A stretch of 64,000 nt of DNA from Flaccisagitta enflata. Taxonomy: Eukaryota > Chaetognatha > Sagittoidea > Aphragmophora. This document shows positions 46,672 to 57,812 of the stretch, piece by piece (positions within the stretch are counted from its first letter, which is position 1; the number at the start of each line of letters is the position of its first letter). Location: assembly GCA_965153355.1 (NCBI GenBank), contig OZ231127.1:11904001-11968000 (forward strand). The letters run 5' to 3'. The notes below the pieces were generated by a model that made no database searches, had not been told where the DNA came from, and saw nothing but the letters and a program-made list of their open reading frames with translations. The position numbers and the translations under genes are program-made.

Positions 46672-47137
46672 CGGCCCCAAAGGGCCGATGTCCTGTAGAA
46701 CACAGGGGGGAATTTCCAGACGTCCTGAGGGGGCATATTTCAGGCTATAGATGACTGATTCAGGCCAAAGAAGGCATATTTGAAGGCTAGAGGGCAGAAT
46801 TAAAGCTTGGAGAGCAGATTTGAGGTTTGGAGGGTAAATCTGAGCCACAGAGGGCTGATTTGATGCTTGGAAGGCTGGTTGAAGGTCTGGAGGGCAGATC
46901 TGAGGTCTAGAGGGTCAGATTTGAGGTGGAGTGAGGGCTGATTTGAGGCCTGGAAGGCTGATTTGAGACTGAAGGGCTAATCTAGGAGCTGTGAGACCAA
47001 ATTGAGGCCTTGATGGCCCAACCCAGGGGACGGACGGACGGACGGACAGACGGACGGACGGAAGGACGGAAGGACGGACGTCTGGAAATTCCCCCTGTGT
47101 CACCTGGACATCGGCCCTTTGGGGCCACTGCCCAAAA
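46672..47137. mobile_element. GCAGCGGCCCC element, full copy with 58-bp inverted ends
   Basis: GGGCAGCGGCCCCAAAGGGC...GGGGGGAATTTCCAGACGTCC (46672-46731) is mirrored by GGACGTCTGGAAATTCCCCC...GGCCCTTTGGGGCCACTGCCC (47080-47137). The core is about fourteen degenerate GAGGTTTGGAGGGCAGATTT units plus a GGACGGAC tract at 47025-47080. An additional CAGCGGTACCCGATGCCCTGC block at 46612-46660 precedes it. Confidence 0.88.
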
Positions 47138-47215
47138 GCATTTACAAAGAAGAGAGAAAGAAAGAAAGAGAGAGATTGGTTAACGTCAATTTTTCACAAA
47201 AAATAGGGACTAGAC

Positions 47216-47472
<257 letters not shown>

Positions 47473-47532
47473 CAAACGTAGTTTTAGCTTACATTTACAC
47501 GAAATGAGCCAGCTGCATCATTTCTATATATA

Positions 47533-48129
47533 CAGTATGATTTTTTTGGAATGCAACATAGGAAACCTATATATCTCCGCTCTTGAGTATCGTAGCAAGA
47601 TGGGGATTTCACCATTGGACAGAGCACGAAAAACTATTTTTTTATGTTTTTTCTGACATCATGATGCATCACGACATAAGTCTACCACAATGCCAGTAAA
47701 AACATTGACATCTCTAAAATCAAGTAATTGGCTGTCTGATCCTTTCTCAAAAAAAAAAAAAAAAGATGAAGAGGTTCAGTAGCTCAAATAATTAGCAATC
47801 AAGGGGCTTCCATGTGATTTTCTAGACAGATATTAGAAGAAATTTGTGTCATAATTCAGTTGGCCTCATGATCACCAATTATTTGATCAACTGATCTTTC
47901 TCATCTTTTTTAGAAGGAGAATCAGACAGCCAATTTCGAGATGTTAAAGATTTCAATGTTCTTACTGGCTTGGTGATAGAGATACATCATATTGCATCAT
48001 GATATCAGAAAAAACAAAGAAAAAATAGTTTTTTGTGCTCTATCCAATGGTGCAATCCGCATCTTGCTGCAATGCTTAGGAGCGGAGATATATAGGTTTC
48101 TTATGTTGCATTCCAAAAAAATCATGTAT

Positions 48130-48130
<1 letters not shown>
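47533..48130. mobile_element. 600-bp foldback element with about 250-bp arms
   Basis: The left arm from ATGATTTTTTTGGAATGCAA is mirrored by the right arm ending TTGCATTCCAAAAAAATCAT, and pairing continues through CTATATATCTCCGCTC, ATGATGCA and ATTGGCTGTCTGAT, leaving a centre near 47760-47880. Confidence 0.88.
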
Positions 48131-48223
<93 letters not shown>

Positions 48224-48226
48224 CAT
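48131..48226. repeat. (TA)n microsatellite
   Basis: About 90 bp of TA abutting the right arm of the foldback element. TA tracts are natural targets for TA-inserting elements. Confidence 0.97.
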
Positions 48227-48264
48227 AAACAAAGTCTTCAGACCTAAGTTGCGTGCGTCAGCAC

Positions 48265-48480
48265 TTTCCGATAAGGCCGGCATACCGGCTGAAGAACAGT
48301 CTCAAGCATTTGGGCAGACCTTTGAACTAGCTGTTTGCCAGACCATTTGGGCAGGAGCAGTGAGGTCAAAGAAATAAAATCATAAAAAAAAAAGTAAAGT
48401 TTGACCGACCGACCATGTGACCAATAACCGACCAACGGACAAAGCGGGTTGTAGAGTCGCGTGCACGCGACTAAAAATGT
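48265..48480 (+). mobile_element. HTE family element beside the helicase pseudogene
   Basis: AAGGCCGGCATACCGGCTG (5' end diverged), two CATTTGGGCAG blocks, CCGACCGACC, GGTTGTAGAGTCGCGTGCACGCGACTAAAAA. Its end lies about 40 bp before the helicase-like sequence. Confidence 0.85.
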
Positions 48481-48519
48481 GATTCTGATGGAATTATCCT
48501 TGTTAATGATTTTATCATA

Positions 48520-50325
48520 ACTAAAAATATTGACACAGAGCAAGAAGTTTTCAAGTTACCTGTTTATCAAGATAAAAGATACTAAAGAGAAAGAACCAGG
48601 TTTTATGAGAAAAAGAACTGAGGCTGTACTAAGAATTCACAAATTCAAAAAAAGAAAAAAAAACACTTAATGAATATCTTTTATCTGAACTTCAATTGTA
48701 TCATCCCCATACAAATTATGTATCTGATGGTCCAAGTTACTGCCTATTTAATGAAAAGGATGATTTAGACATCTGTCAACAGACTTATGATGCAAGTGAG
48801 ATATTCAAAGTAAAAAGAAAAATCATGCCTTTTCTTGAAAATGTTGAAGAGGGAATGGCAGGGGCCCGTGAACTAAGAGAAACCATAGCAGCTGAATTAG
48901 ATCCTCAAAATGAGCAAGATCAAGCAGAATGTGAAGAAATTGGTCTTTTAGACAACCCAGATTATGAAGTAAGAGACTATGAAGGTCTTACCAATGATGA
49001 TGACGCCCCTACAACACCTGGATTATTCAAAACAACAGCTGTACCCACTTATTCATCGAATGGATGTTGATCAGAGAATGGTAGTTGATGTTGTTATGCG
49101 ATACTTAAAGAGAATAATCATAAGTCGAAAATGTCCTTTTAAATTTTTGGCACCTAAACTTATTGTTCAAGGGGGTGCGGGTAGCGGAAAAAGTTCACTA
49201 ATACAAGTCATTGTACAATTAACAGAGAAATTTCTAAGATGACCTAGCATTAACCTGAAGCTCTATTTGTCACTGGGACAAATGCACAAGTGAATAAAAT
49301 GAATGAACAAAAACTTGAAAAATTAGATGGAGAGCTCCACGAAATTGATGCTATTGTTAGAAGTTCTGCACAAAAAGATGTAAATGCAAGAACGTCCAAT
49401 GACGGTAATATCCTTAATACCCCTCTTCAAAAAATAACTTAGACTTAAGATTGGTGCAAAAGTAATGTTAACTTATAATGTAGACGTAATTGATTCATTA
49501 ACCAATGGTGCATTTGGAAAAATCATTGACTTTCAATTTTCAAAAAGCGGTGCCATCAAAACCGTTTTAGTCCATTTCAATAATGAAAAAGTTGGTAAAA
49601 ACATGAGAAAAAACTTTTCTTTCCTTCAAGACAAGTATCCGGGCACTCCTGTAACTCCTATAGAAAAAAATCGAATTCAATTTTAGTATGTCCAAAAAAC
49701 AAACAAATAGTCAAATGCTAACAGCTTTGCAATGTCCTCTGAGACTTAGTTTTGCTTGTACTGCCCACAAAACGCAAGGAGCTACCAATTCTAAACCAAA
49801 CTGTCTTGTTTTAGATCTGAAATCTAAACCAAGAACCTGCACAAGCCTACGTCATGCTTAGTTGTGTTCAAGCCTTAAATCAATTATTTATTTTTGAAAA
49901 AGTTCCAAAAGATAAGATATTTCCTTCACCCTCAGCTATGCAAGAACTGTCAAGGCTTCAATCTATTTCTACAAATGAACAAATGAACTTTATTGTCAGT
50001 GTTAATATTCGTTCTTTACCAAAACATATAAATGATCTTCGTAATGATTTCAAATTCAAGAAATGCAGCATGATCTGTGTTCAAGAAACTTGGTGCAGTG
50101 ATAGATATGTGAATGATCACTTGAACATTGATGGCTTTAATCTTCATCTCACAAATCATGGAAATGGAAAAGGCATAGCAAACTATTACAAGAAAAGATT
50201 TAGACTCACTGGTGAAGTCAATCATAAACTTTTTCAAATGACAAAATTTTCCAGTAATCATTGCCATATTATCAATGTTTATCGATCTCAAGGAGCTGAA
50301 ACATCAATTTTCTTGCAATATTGAT
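48520..50325 (+). pseudogene. Helentron-type PIF1 helicase-endonuclease relic
   Basis: Several short frames read in order like one protein: MRKRTEAVLRIHKF and ELQLYHPHTN (48605-48720), a region ending in the Walker A motif GGAGSGKS (near 49174), then after loss of the middle helicase motifs a FVTGTNAQVNKMN-like piece (near 49262), KIGAKVMLTYNVDV...NGAFGKI (49450-49530), the motif VI-like FACTAHKTQGAT (near 49745), and finally an endonuclease/exonuclease/phosphatase-type domain (VNIRSLPKHI...ICVQETWC...GNGKGIA; 49982-50325) cut before its catalytic C-terminal part. Frameshifts, stops and an internal deletion show it is dead. PIF1 helicase fused to such an endonuclease is characteristic of Helentrons; the Rep domain is not present here. 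PIF1-like genes of other origin are less likely because of the fusion. Confidence 0.78.
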
Positions 50326-50358
50326 AGCAACTTATTAGTCACTGCGATAATTGCTTTA

Positions 50359-51254
50359 CACCGTCTTTAATTCAAAATGGCAAATAGTAAACCTATGTAG
50401 CTCCAAAACTACTAGCCCAAAAGCCTTCAAATTTTTAGTGAATGCTGGCAACAACTGACCATTTTGTCATGTCCAAACTCAAATTTTAATACTGAATAGT
50501 TTGGGGTCAGTATAACAAACAAAACATGCCCAGTTTTCAGGGCTGAATCTTTTTTTCTTGCTTTAATTGAGAAGACTTGTCTTTATCAGTATACAGATGT
50601 CAAAATGATTGAACTCCGGGGTTGGTCTCTAATGATAGGAAATTTTTCAGAGATTACACATTTTCCTTAGAAATTGACAAAAGTCGGATATAAATTGAGG
50701 TTTTCATTGGTTTTTGACAATCATTGCTAAAATCCAGACTGTCAATCATTTGAAAATCATTCAAATCTTCATAAATACAATAAAATAATAAAATTTTCCA
50801 GCAGAACCTATATTCATAGTCTCTAACTCTTCATTTAAGACCAACCACAGGAATCAAGCTTGCTTAATCAGGAAAACTGCAATAAAAGATACATGGCTAC
50901 CCAAGTCGCGTGTAGGTGGGCAGGGGCCACATTTGAGGTCACTAGCCAATTTGGGCAGGAGCAGTGCAGTCCAAAGATAAAAATCATAAAAAAAGTAAAG
51001 TGTGACCAACCAACCAACCAACTGACGGACAAAGCGGGGTGTAGAGACTAGAGTCACGTGCACGCGACTAAAAATTCTTCCAAATATAGCTGGAACAAAT
51101 TGATTTTTTCAACCTATTCAGTCATAAAGTCTGAGTCTTGGCATGACAAAATGGTCAGTTGTTACCAACATTCACTGAAAATTTGAAGGATTTTGGGCAC
51201 GTAGTTCTGGAGCTACAAAGGTTTACTATTTGCCATTTCGATTTAAAGACGGTG
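50359..51254. mobile_element. TA-flanked element with about 150-bp inverted arms
   Basis: CACCGTCTTTAATTCAAAAT (left) and its inverse at the right (ATTTCGATTTAAAGACGGTG), pairing on through TAGCTCC and CATTTTGTCATG. TA lies outside both ends (50357-50358, 51255-51256). An HTE copy is nested in it. Confidence 0.85.
50879..51075 (+). mobile_element. HTE family element nested in the TA-flanked element
   Basis: AAGATACATGGCTACCCAAG, TCGCGTGTAGGTGGGCAGGG, ACCAACCAACC, GTAGAGACTAGAGTCACGTGCACGCGACTAAAAA. Confidence 0.88.
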
Positions 51255-51477
51255 TATGGTACATTTTATTTAGTAGATCAAATTTTTCTTTACAAACATT
51301 TAATATGTGCTTTTTTGGTGTGATATATCTATTCTATTCATTTGGGAAAACGGAAATAAAGGATTCACATGTAATTTTGTAGACCAAGTTCTTCAAACTT
51401 CTTGACAACTTTTTTTCAACACTTTCACACCTATGTATTTTCATTATGATAGAAAATTCAAACGGTTTGAACTAGAA

Positions 51478-51634
51478 CAAGGCCGGTTACATGGCAATCC
51501 AGTCGCGGACGGTTTGGCAGGAGCAGTAATGCAAAAACCAATCGCAATTTAGAAATGTGACCGACAGACCGACGGACGGACGGACGGACCAGCAGCACGG
51601 CAAGGTGTAGAGTCGCGTGTCCGCGACTAAAAAT
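51478..51634 (+). mobile_element. HTE family element (GGCAATCC subfamily)
   Basis: AACAAGGCCGGTTACATGGC, AATCCAGTCGCGGACGG, GGACGGACGG and the palindrome AGTCGCGTGTCCGCGACTAAAAA. Confidence 0.9.
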
Positions 51635-52632
51635 CTGCCTGGCAGCATTTGACAGCTCTTACGAAGTTCTTTCTAGTGGTCACCAATTTTTATATGATTT
51701 TATAATGGTAAGCCAAAAAAAAAAAGATAAACAGGTCAATATTTACTTTTTCATTTTTTCCATATTTTCTGCCTTTAGTGGACATTAACATTTTCACTTT
51801 TTTAGCTCTATGAATCAAGCTACTAAGCTCTGCTTGACAGCATTTTGAAATTTTTTTCTTGCTCTTTCTAATGGTCACTGATTTTGATATGTTCTTTTCA
51901 CTAATTAGCCAAATGCATATAAGTGAGACAATATTTTTGAGCAAGATGATATAGGAAGGATCATGATGAGAAAGTTTCTTATGTTCTACAATGAGAAAGG
52001 GAGTAGGGTGGCGGTCATGACTGAGTATCGAATAAACTTTATCTAACCCCCATTCTTAGAGTCATTATCTGTGATGGAAATGATCACATTTCTCCTGAGT
52101 GGGAGACGAGATTTGGATTAGACCTTGATTTTACTCACCCTACCACACGGGGGTGTTTGGAAAAGGCCCTCTCAAAACACCCAAAAATGGCCAATGTTTT
52201 GTTTGTTTTTTTTTTGGATAGAATTTAATATGAAGATGAAACCTAACAGTTTGAATTCATAGTTGAGGATGCTTCAGGATGTCCAAGGCTAGGAAAATAA
52301 GAATCACGATGGTGGGTCTATCTTGGGGTACCTAAAATTGCCCAAAAAGGGACCCTGGAGCAAAAGTTAGATGGAATTTTTTGGCCCTCCCTGAACGGCT
52401 TCAAAGTGAAACTTGGCCCCCCCCCAAAAAAAAAACAAAACATATTGCGCTAAAACAATCATGTCTCTCTACCGATATGATTAATCACCCCTAAATCCTA
52501 TGTTATCCTGTGTTATTCACATATTGAATCTAGGTCGAATCAATTGAATCAGAGATGGGGACATCATAACAAAGATCCCGAGAATTGTTCATAGAACAAC
52601 AAGACATTTTCCAAAGACATGGAATTTACAGG
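51635..52632. other. No gene recognised
   Basis: The segments TGCCTGGCAGCATTTGACAG...TTCTAGTGGTCAC (51637-51685) and TGCTTGACAGCATTTTGAAA...CTAATGGTCAC (51831-51885) are direct duplicates. No exon or element ends were found. Confidence 0.45.
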
Positions 52633-52634
52633 TA

Positions 52635-52796
52635 CAGTGAGGCACCGCTAAAGCGCACCCGCAATAAGGTGTGCCTGCCCATAAGGCATGAGAGATTTTG
52701 TACTTATTGTTATTTCTATATTAGCAATAAGGCAGCTTCATTATAATGCATTATTTTGCTCAGTCCCTTGCAATGCGCAAAAGTGAAGCTCAACTG
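52635..52796. mobile_element. pogo/Tigger-like MITE, copy 1 (162 bp)
   Basis: CAGTGAGGCACCGCTAAAGC at the left, GCGCAAAAGTGAAGCTCAACTG at the right, TA outside both ends (52633-52634, 52797-52798). The start CAGT-GAG-C-CCGCT is typical of pogo/Tigger termini. Confidence 0.8.
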
Positions 52797-52916
52797 TAAT
52801 TATATTCTTTAATCTGTAATTACATTCTTTAATTCTGTAATTACTTGCTTCATCCTCAACTAAAAACTCAATTAAACCCTGACTGACTGACTCATTTATG
52901 ATTGAATTTGCAGATA

Positions 52917-52984
52917 TTTGGAATTGATTCAACAAAGTGGAGCTCCTCAAGAAGTAGAAGATTCCAATGACGACGAGGAAGGAC
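52917..52984 (+). CDS. Candidate exon, acidic peptide
   Basis: After a TTTGCAG acceptor the frame reads YLELIQQSGAPQEVEDSNDDEEG and then enters a (CT)n tract without a clear donor. Both the acceptor and the composition look genuine; the exon may have been truncated or extended by the microsatellite. The family is unknown. Confidence 0.35.
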
Positions 52985-53014
52985 TCTCTCTCTCTCTCTG
53001 TCTGTCTGTCTGTG

Positions 53015-53107
<93 letters not shown>
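52985..53107. repeat. (CT)n microsatellite with CTGT interruptions
   Basis: About 120 bp, directly after the candidate exon. Confidence 0.97.
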
Positions 53108-53108
<1 letters not shown>

Positions 53109-53994
53109 AACCCATGAAACATAACCCATAAGATCAACCATCTTGCCATCCATCCTTTTATCAATCCTTTCCCATGCCTCCATTCATAACCGCCATTTAT
53201 GAATAATATATCATCCATCCTTTGTTTTTGTATCCCTGTTCTGTTGCGACACAGCGGGGCCGGCTTAGCGTTGCCATGAAACTACAGATATTGCCGACAA
53301 AGAATGTTTGCTCCACAATTGAAAAGAAAATGCCGAGCGTATACGGTCTCCGGTTTACAATATACAGGGCATTTAATATCATTTGACACGAAAAGAACCT
53401 ACACAAGGTAAAAAATGATTAATTTTCCAGTTTGATTTTTTTTTAGCATAAAAGCACTATGTATGATGTTTCTTATGTTAAAATTTCATCGGACTAGGTT
53501 TTGTAGTTTAGCAGAAATCCATATTTGAAGTTTTGCAGTAAATCCAACAAAAGATGCTTTTTTCTCGGTAATTTTGAATATGAAAATGCAAGAAATTCAG
53601 TGATTTAAACTACAGATGCTTGATTAAAGTCAAGTGATAGATACTAAGATCCCCAAGTTAGAAATGGCCAGGTTTTATCACAGAACATCAAACATCAGGC
53701 AAATACTAAAAAAAATTGGACAAAGATCTTATAAAAAGGTGTTTAAAAATTAAAACCCATCAAAGATGAAAGGTCCAAACCCCGTGGGCAAAAAAAATCC
53801 CATCTCATCATAAGATCGTGTACTTCAAGATAGGATATCTCCCAAACTAATTGACCCAGTACCATGAAATTTGGAAACAAAAACGTCACAAGTAGCTCTT
53901 TTATGAAAAATCAAACTGAAAAGTTGATTCGCTTTTGCATAACATAGGATAATTTTTTGTCAAATGAGATTGAAAGGAAGGAATCATAAGTACA
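53108..53994. other. No confirmed gene
   Basis: A plus-strand frame at about 53240-53395 (ending YRAFNII) is open and follows a GACACAG acceptor-like site, but a donor is lacking. The segment 53445-53515 resembles the interior of the foldback element at 20377. Confidence 0.3.
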
Positions 53995-54172
53995 GTTGAG
54001 CCCCGCTCTTGCGCACCCGCTTTTAAGGCACGTCCCCTTCAGCATAAAGGCTTTAGGCAATGCACTTGCTATCCTACTGAAGATTCTGTAGTTACTTATA
54101 AAATATCATTCGAAATAAGGCACAATTTTATCCAATCTCTTGACATTCGCTCTAGTGTTACTTAACTATATG
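53995..54172. mobile_element. pogo/Tigger-like MITE, copy 2
   Basis: CAGTTGAGCCCCGCTCTTGC at the left preceded by TA. The right end is GACATTCGCTCTAGTGTTACTTAACTA, decayed relative to copy 1. AATAAGGCA motifs are shared by both copies. Confidence 0.7.
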
Positions 54173-54319
54173 TTTAAAATTTGGCACGTAATCTTTACTG
54201 GACGGGAAAAAGAAACCCTTGAATTAAGCCAGCTCTCTCGCTCTCTCTCTCTCTCTCTCATAAAATTCATGAATCGTTAATCACAATTTATGACGACCGA
54301 TAACCATCGTTGACTCCAT

Positions 54320-54672
54320 CATTGTCGTCATCGTCATCGTCATCGTCGTGATCTTTGTCGCAATCGTCATCATCGACGTCTTCGTCATCGTGGTAGTCGC
54401 CGAAATTACCGTTGCATCGACATCCGCTGGCCAACGTGTTTTTTCGATGAAGAATCTTCCTCGTATTACATATTTTTTGTTGCTGATATCACATCCGATA
54501 TCGTTGTCGTTATCATCATCGTTATCGTTATTGTCATCGCCGTTTTCATCGTTGTCGTTATCAACATCGTCATCGTTATTGTCATCGCCGTTTTCATCGT
54601 CGTCATTGTCATCATCGTCATTGTCGTCAGATTCTACGTCATCGTCGTCTCCATCGTCGTCTTCAACGTCAT
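54320..54672. repeat. (GTC/ATC) trinucleotide-rich tract
   Basis: Degenerate TCATCGTC units at 54320-54410 and 54500-54672. Open frames here are Ser/Val/Ile repeats from this tract. Confidence 0.85.
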
Positions 54673-54766
54673 TCTAATGTTCAACAACTTAGATAAGTTG
54701 ATCTACTACTATGCGAAAGCATTTAAATGGTAGTAATTACTTGATTAAAGTAATAAGTATGATTAG

Positions 54767-54968
54767 GCTTGCAGGCCTGATACGCGGCTACCGTAATCGT
54801 GTGCGAGTGGGCTAGGACAGTCATGAATGAACTTATCAACATCTCTGGAAAGCAGCACTGGAGCAGTGATGAAGAAAACCGACCACGTATACTGGACCGA
54901 ATGCCCGACCGATTGACCGACCGATCGACCGACCGATCGATCAACACCAGCTAGCTTAGCGTGTCTTA
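54767..54968 (+). mobile_element. Diverged HTE family element
   Basis: GGCCTGATACGCGGCTACCG, TCGTGTGCGAGTGGGC, GGAGCAGTGATG and CCGACCGATCGACC repeats. The palindrome is replaced by GCTAGCTTAGCG. Confidence 0.6.
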
Positions 54969-54993
54969 ATGATTGAAATATAGCTCCACTTAC

Positions 54994-55194
54994 GATCGAA
55001 GCAGACAATACATTGACATGACATTGACAGGAGTCTTACACAAAAATGATCCAATGGCATGGCCCAATGTGGAGGATCGCATGGCCTCTCTGAAAATCAG
55101 ATGCCGAATCATGCTTATCAAGCCTGGGTAAACTCCCCCGGTTAGCAACAACAACCAGCTTGAATTGAGTGATCTAGAGAAAGACTCCCTTAAT
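54994..55194 (-). CDS. Orphan exon with strong splice sites
   Basis: 201 bp bounded on the minus strand by TTTTAG and GTAAGT, open in only one frame (LRESFSRSLNSSWLLLLTGG... to ...MSMYCLLR). It contains hydrophobic and Ser-rich stretches and no recognisable domain. Intact boundaries and a single open frame make it a better candidate than most frames nearby. Partner exons were not found. Confidence 0.4.
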
Positions 55195-55455
55195 CTAAAA
55201 GAAAAAAAAAACAAAAACATTGTCAATGGTGAGTGAGTTTACTATTATTTATGAAAACATAATTCATAAAATATTCAATTTCATTAATACTAATAAAAAA
55301 AATGCCAATCAAACAAAATAGATCTAAATCAAAAACGGTAACTTAAAAACTGAAAATGAACGTGTAGAAAAACATATTCACTCTCTAATATTAACTTCAT
55401 TAAAATGATGGCAGAAGTACGATGATATGATATAGTACAGTAAAAAGAGTGAATG

Positions 55456-55460
55456 AATGA

Positions 55461-55536
<76 letters not shown>

Positions 55537-55562
55537 AAAGAAGAAAGAGAAAGAAAAAAAGA
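55456..55562. repeat. (GAAA)n microsatellite
   Basis: About 100 bp of AAGA tetranucleotides, followed by a GCGTTACATGGTCAGCGGTACCCGATGCCC block of the GCAGCGGCCCC family. Confidence 0.97.
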
Positions 55563-55584
55563 GAGAAAGAGAAATAGTCGCAAA

Positions 55585-56090
55585 AGCGTTACATGGTCAG
55601 CGGTACCCGATGCCCCTATGTTATGTGTGCAACAATTCATCCTATGTAAAATTCACACAACTATCCAAATGAGATAGATAGGCCAGATTTGGAATTTGAG
55701 AGGCCTGACTGGGGGTCTGAAAGGCCTGCATTGAGTTTTGAGAGGCTTTATTTTGGATCTGAGGCTTTATTTGAGATCTGAAAGGCCTCATTTGGGGTCT
55801 GAAAGGTCTAATCTATGGTCTCAAAGGCCTAACTTAAGGTCTGAGAGGCTTAATATGGGGTCTGGAAAGTCTGATTATGGATCAAGGAGGCCGGATTTTG
55901 GGTCTTCAAGGCTAGGATCTGGGCCTCAAGGCTTGGATTTGGGCCTTGAGACTGGGATTTTGGCCTTGAGACTGGAATTTAGGCCTCGAGACTGGGGATT
56001 TGAGGGGGCGAAAGAAGAAGATGAAGGAGAGGAGAAAATCTGTGTATGTGTGAAAGCATAGGTCATCGACCCCTTAGGGAAAGAAAAAGA
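55585..56090. mobile_element. GCAGCGGCCCC-family copy with minisatellite core
   Basis: CATGGTCAGCGGTACCCGATGCCC at the left, about sixteen GGTCTGAAAGGCCTGATTTGG units (55685-55995), then a GAAGAAGATGAAGG block and GTGTGTGAAAGCATAGGTC, an end also seen at 59350-59395. Confidence 0.75.
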
Positions 56091-56164
56091 GAAAAAAGGA
56101 AAAGAAAAGAAAGAGAAAGAAAGCAAAAAAGAAGAAGAAAGAAAGAAAGAAAGAGAAAGAATGA

Positions 56165-56228
<64 letters not shown>

Positions 56229-56262
56229 GAGAAAGAGAGAAAGAGAGAAAGAGTGATAGAGC
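56080..56262. repeat. (GAAA)n-rich tract
   Basis: Irregular AAGA repeats merging into AGAGAAAG. Confidence 0.95.
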
Positions 56263-56498
56263 GATTGAAAGATTGAGAGATTGAAGGAGAAAGAGAGAAA
56301 GGGTGCGTAAGAGAATCCGTCTCCATCTGTTAGAATTCGTGCTATTGGTCCCCAAAGGCCGATACTCGAGTCCCAATTGAAAAGGTAAGTGCCATTGAGT
56401 GGAAGTTGAGAACACAAGGAGCTAAACCCGTTGGTTATAAAGGAATGTAGGGTTGACTGGGTTTTCTCAATGTTCAATTCTATTTTCAACACTGTTCC

Positions 56499-56672
<174 letters not shown>

Positions 56673-56805
56673 TGTTTTTGTACGTATGTATAAATGTAAT
56701 AGCGAACATATGCAAGTATGTGTTTTAAAACATGTGTACATGCGTTTTTGTGTGTCTGTTCATCTCTCAGTGAATCTGTATCATTCTTATTTACTCCCTC
56801 TTCAG

Positions 56806-57023
56806 ACATGCCTTGCGGTCTGCTGCTGAAGGCTGCTATGGCACGATGAAGACGTCGAGTTGCGTTAAAAGGCACCTACAAGAATGTCTGATTTCAACGA
56901 CCTTTGACCACACCGCTTTAAAAATTCCTCAGACGACGATGTTGAGCCTTAAAGCTAATTCTCTTTGCTTCCCCCTTCATTCTCAAAATCCGTTTCAATT
57001 GCCTAATTTCTACGAAGCTTTAG
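56806..57023 (+). CDS. Orphan exon with strong splice sites
   Basis: 218 bp between a TTACTCCCTCTTCAG acceptor and a GTAAGT donor, open in one frame only (HALRSAAEGCYGTMKTSS... to ...NFYEAL). It contains two Cys residues in a CVKRHLQEC pattern. The product was not recognised and partner exons were not identified. It is followed by AT-rich sequence and a hAT MITE. Confidence 0.42.
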
Positions 57024-57258
57024 GTAAGTTAATCTGGGTCAACTTTTCGAGATGTCTGAGCTCAGACCACTTTTTGATCTGAACGAATTCTCAACCGTGT
57101 CGCCGGCATTTTAATTATACAGTAACGGATGTAATGATTCTGAAGGCTCTGAGCAATCCACGTAGATCCTAAACCTATCATGTAATACTACTGGGCGCTT
57201 TATGAATAGCTTTTTATCGAGTATCAAAGGCTTATCTCCACTTCAGCACCCCCAAAAC

Positions 57259-57406
57259 TAGGAATGTGGAAGCGATTGACCGCTTCCATTTCGGTGGGTG
57301 GGAGAGCTACTAGTAATTGAACTACAAAATGGAAGCGGAAGCGGAAGCGGAAGCGGAAGCGGAAGATGTGGAAGCGGCATAAAAATCGACCGCTTCCACA
57401 TCCCTA
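57259..57406. mobile_element. hAT-type MITE, copy 2, with 8-bp target duplication
   Basis: The left end TAGGAATGTGGAAGCG and right end CGCTTCCACATCCCTA are inverted. CCCAAAAC flanks both sides exactly (57251-57258, 57407-57414), the 8-bp duplication expected for hAT. It has an internal (GGAAGC)n run. Confidence 0.92.
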
Positions 57407-57414
57407 CCCAAAAC

Positions 57415-57772
57415 CAACCCTTACCACCACACATAAATGAATTTTTTAAAATTTTATGAACATCTATTTAAACACCCATGTCAAGTACAGAGTCGCAACG
57501 CCACTACGTGACTATTGATTGATTTGTATTCACACAAGGATGTGTAGTACAATGACAAAGTTAAAAAAAAAGTAATACGATCACGTAAATAGTACACATA
57601 AATAATTCACATAATTCACAATTGCTGCACGCAATACTCATGTTAAGGAACTTATCAATTTCGTTATCATTGCGTATGCGAGAAATTTTATAGATTCTGC
57701 AAATTCTAATTTCTAGTGCTTGCTGTGCAGCCCTGTGCTCATTCGTGCAAACTTATGGGTAAAATGAAAGTT
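57415..57772. other. No gene seen
   Basis: AT-rich. No recognisable exon or element ends. Confidence 0.5.
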
Positions 57773-57812
57773 ACCAAGGCCGGATACACGGCAAGACAGT
57801 CGCGGACGCACA
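57773..57812 (+). mobile_element. HTE 5' fragment
   Basis: CCAAGGCCGGATACACGGCA then AGACAGTCGCGGACG; the rest is missing. Confidence 0.65.

Noticed and set aside
53197-53406. 69-codon minus-strand frame
   Set aside because: No domain or splice sites; the plus strand has an equally open frame, so neither is supported.
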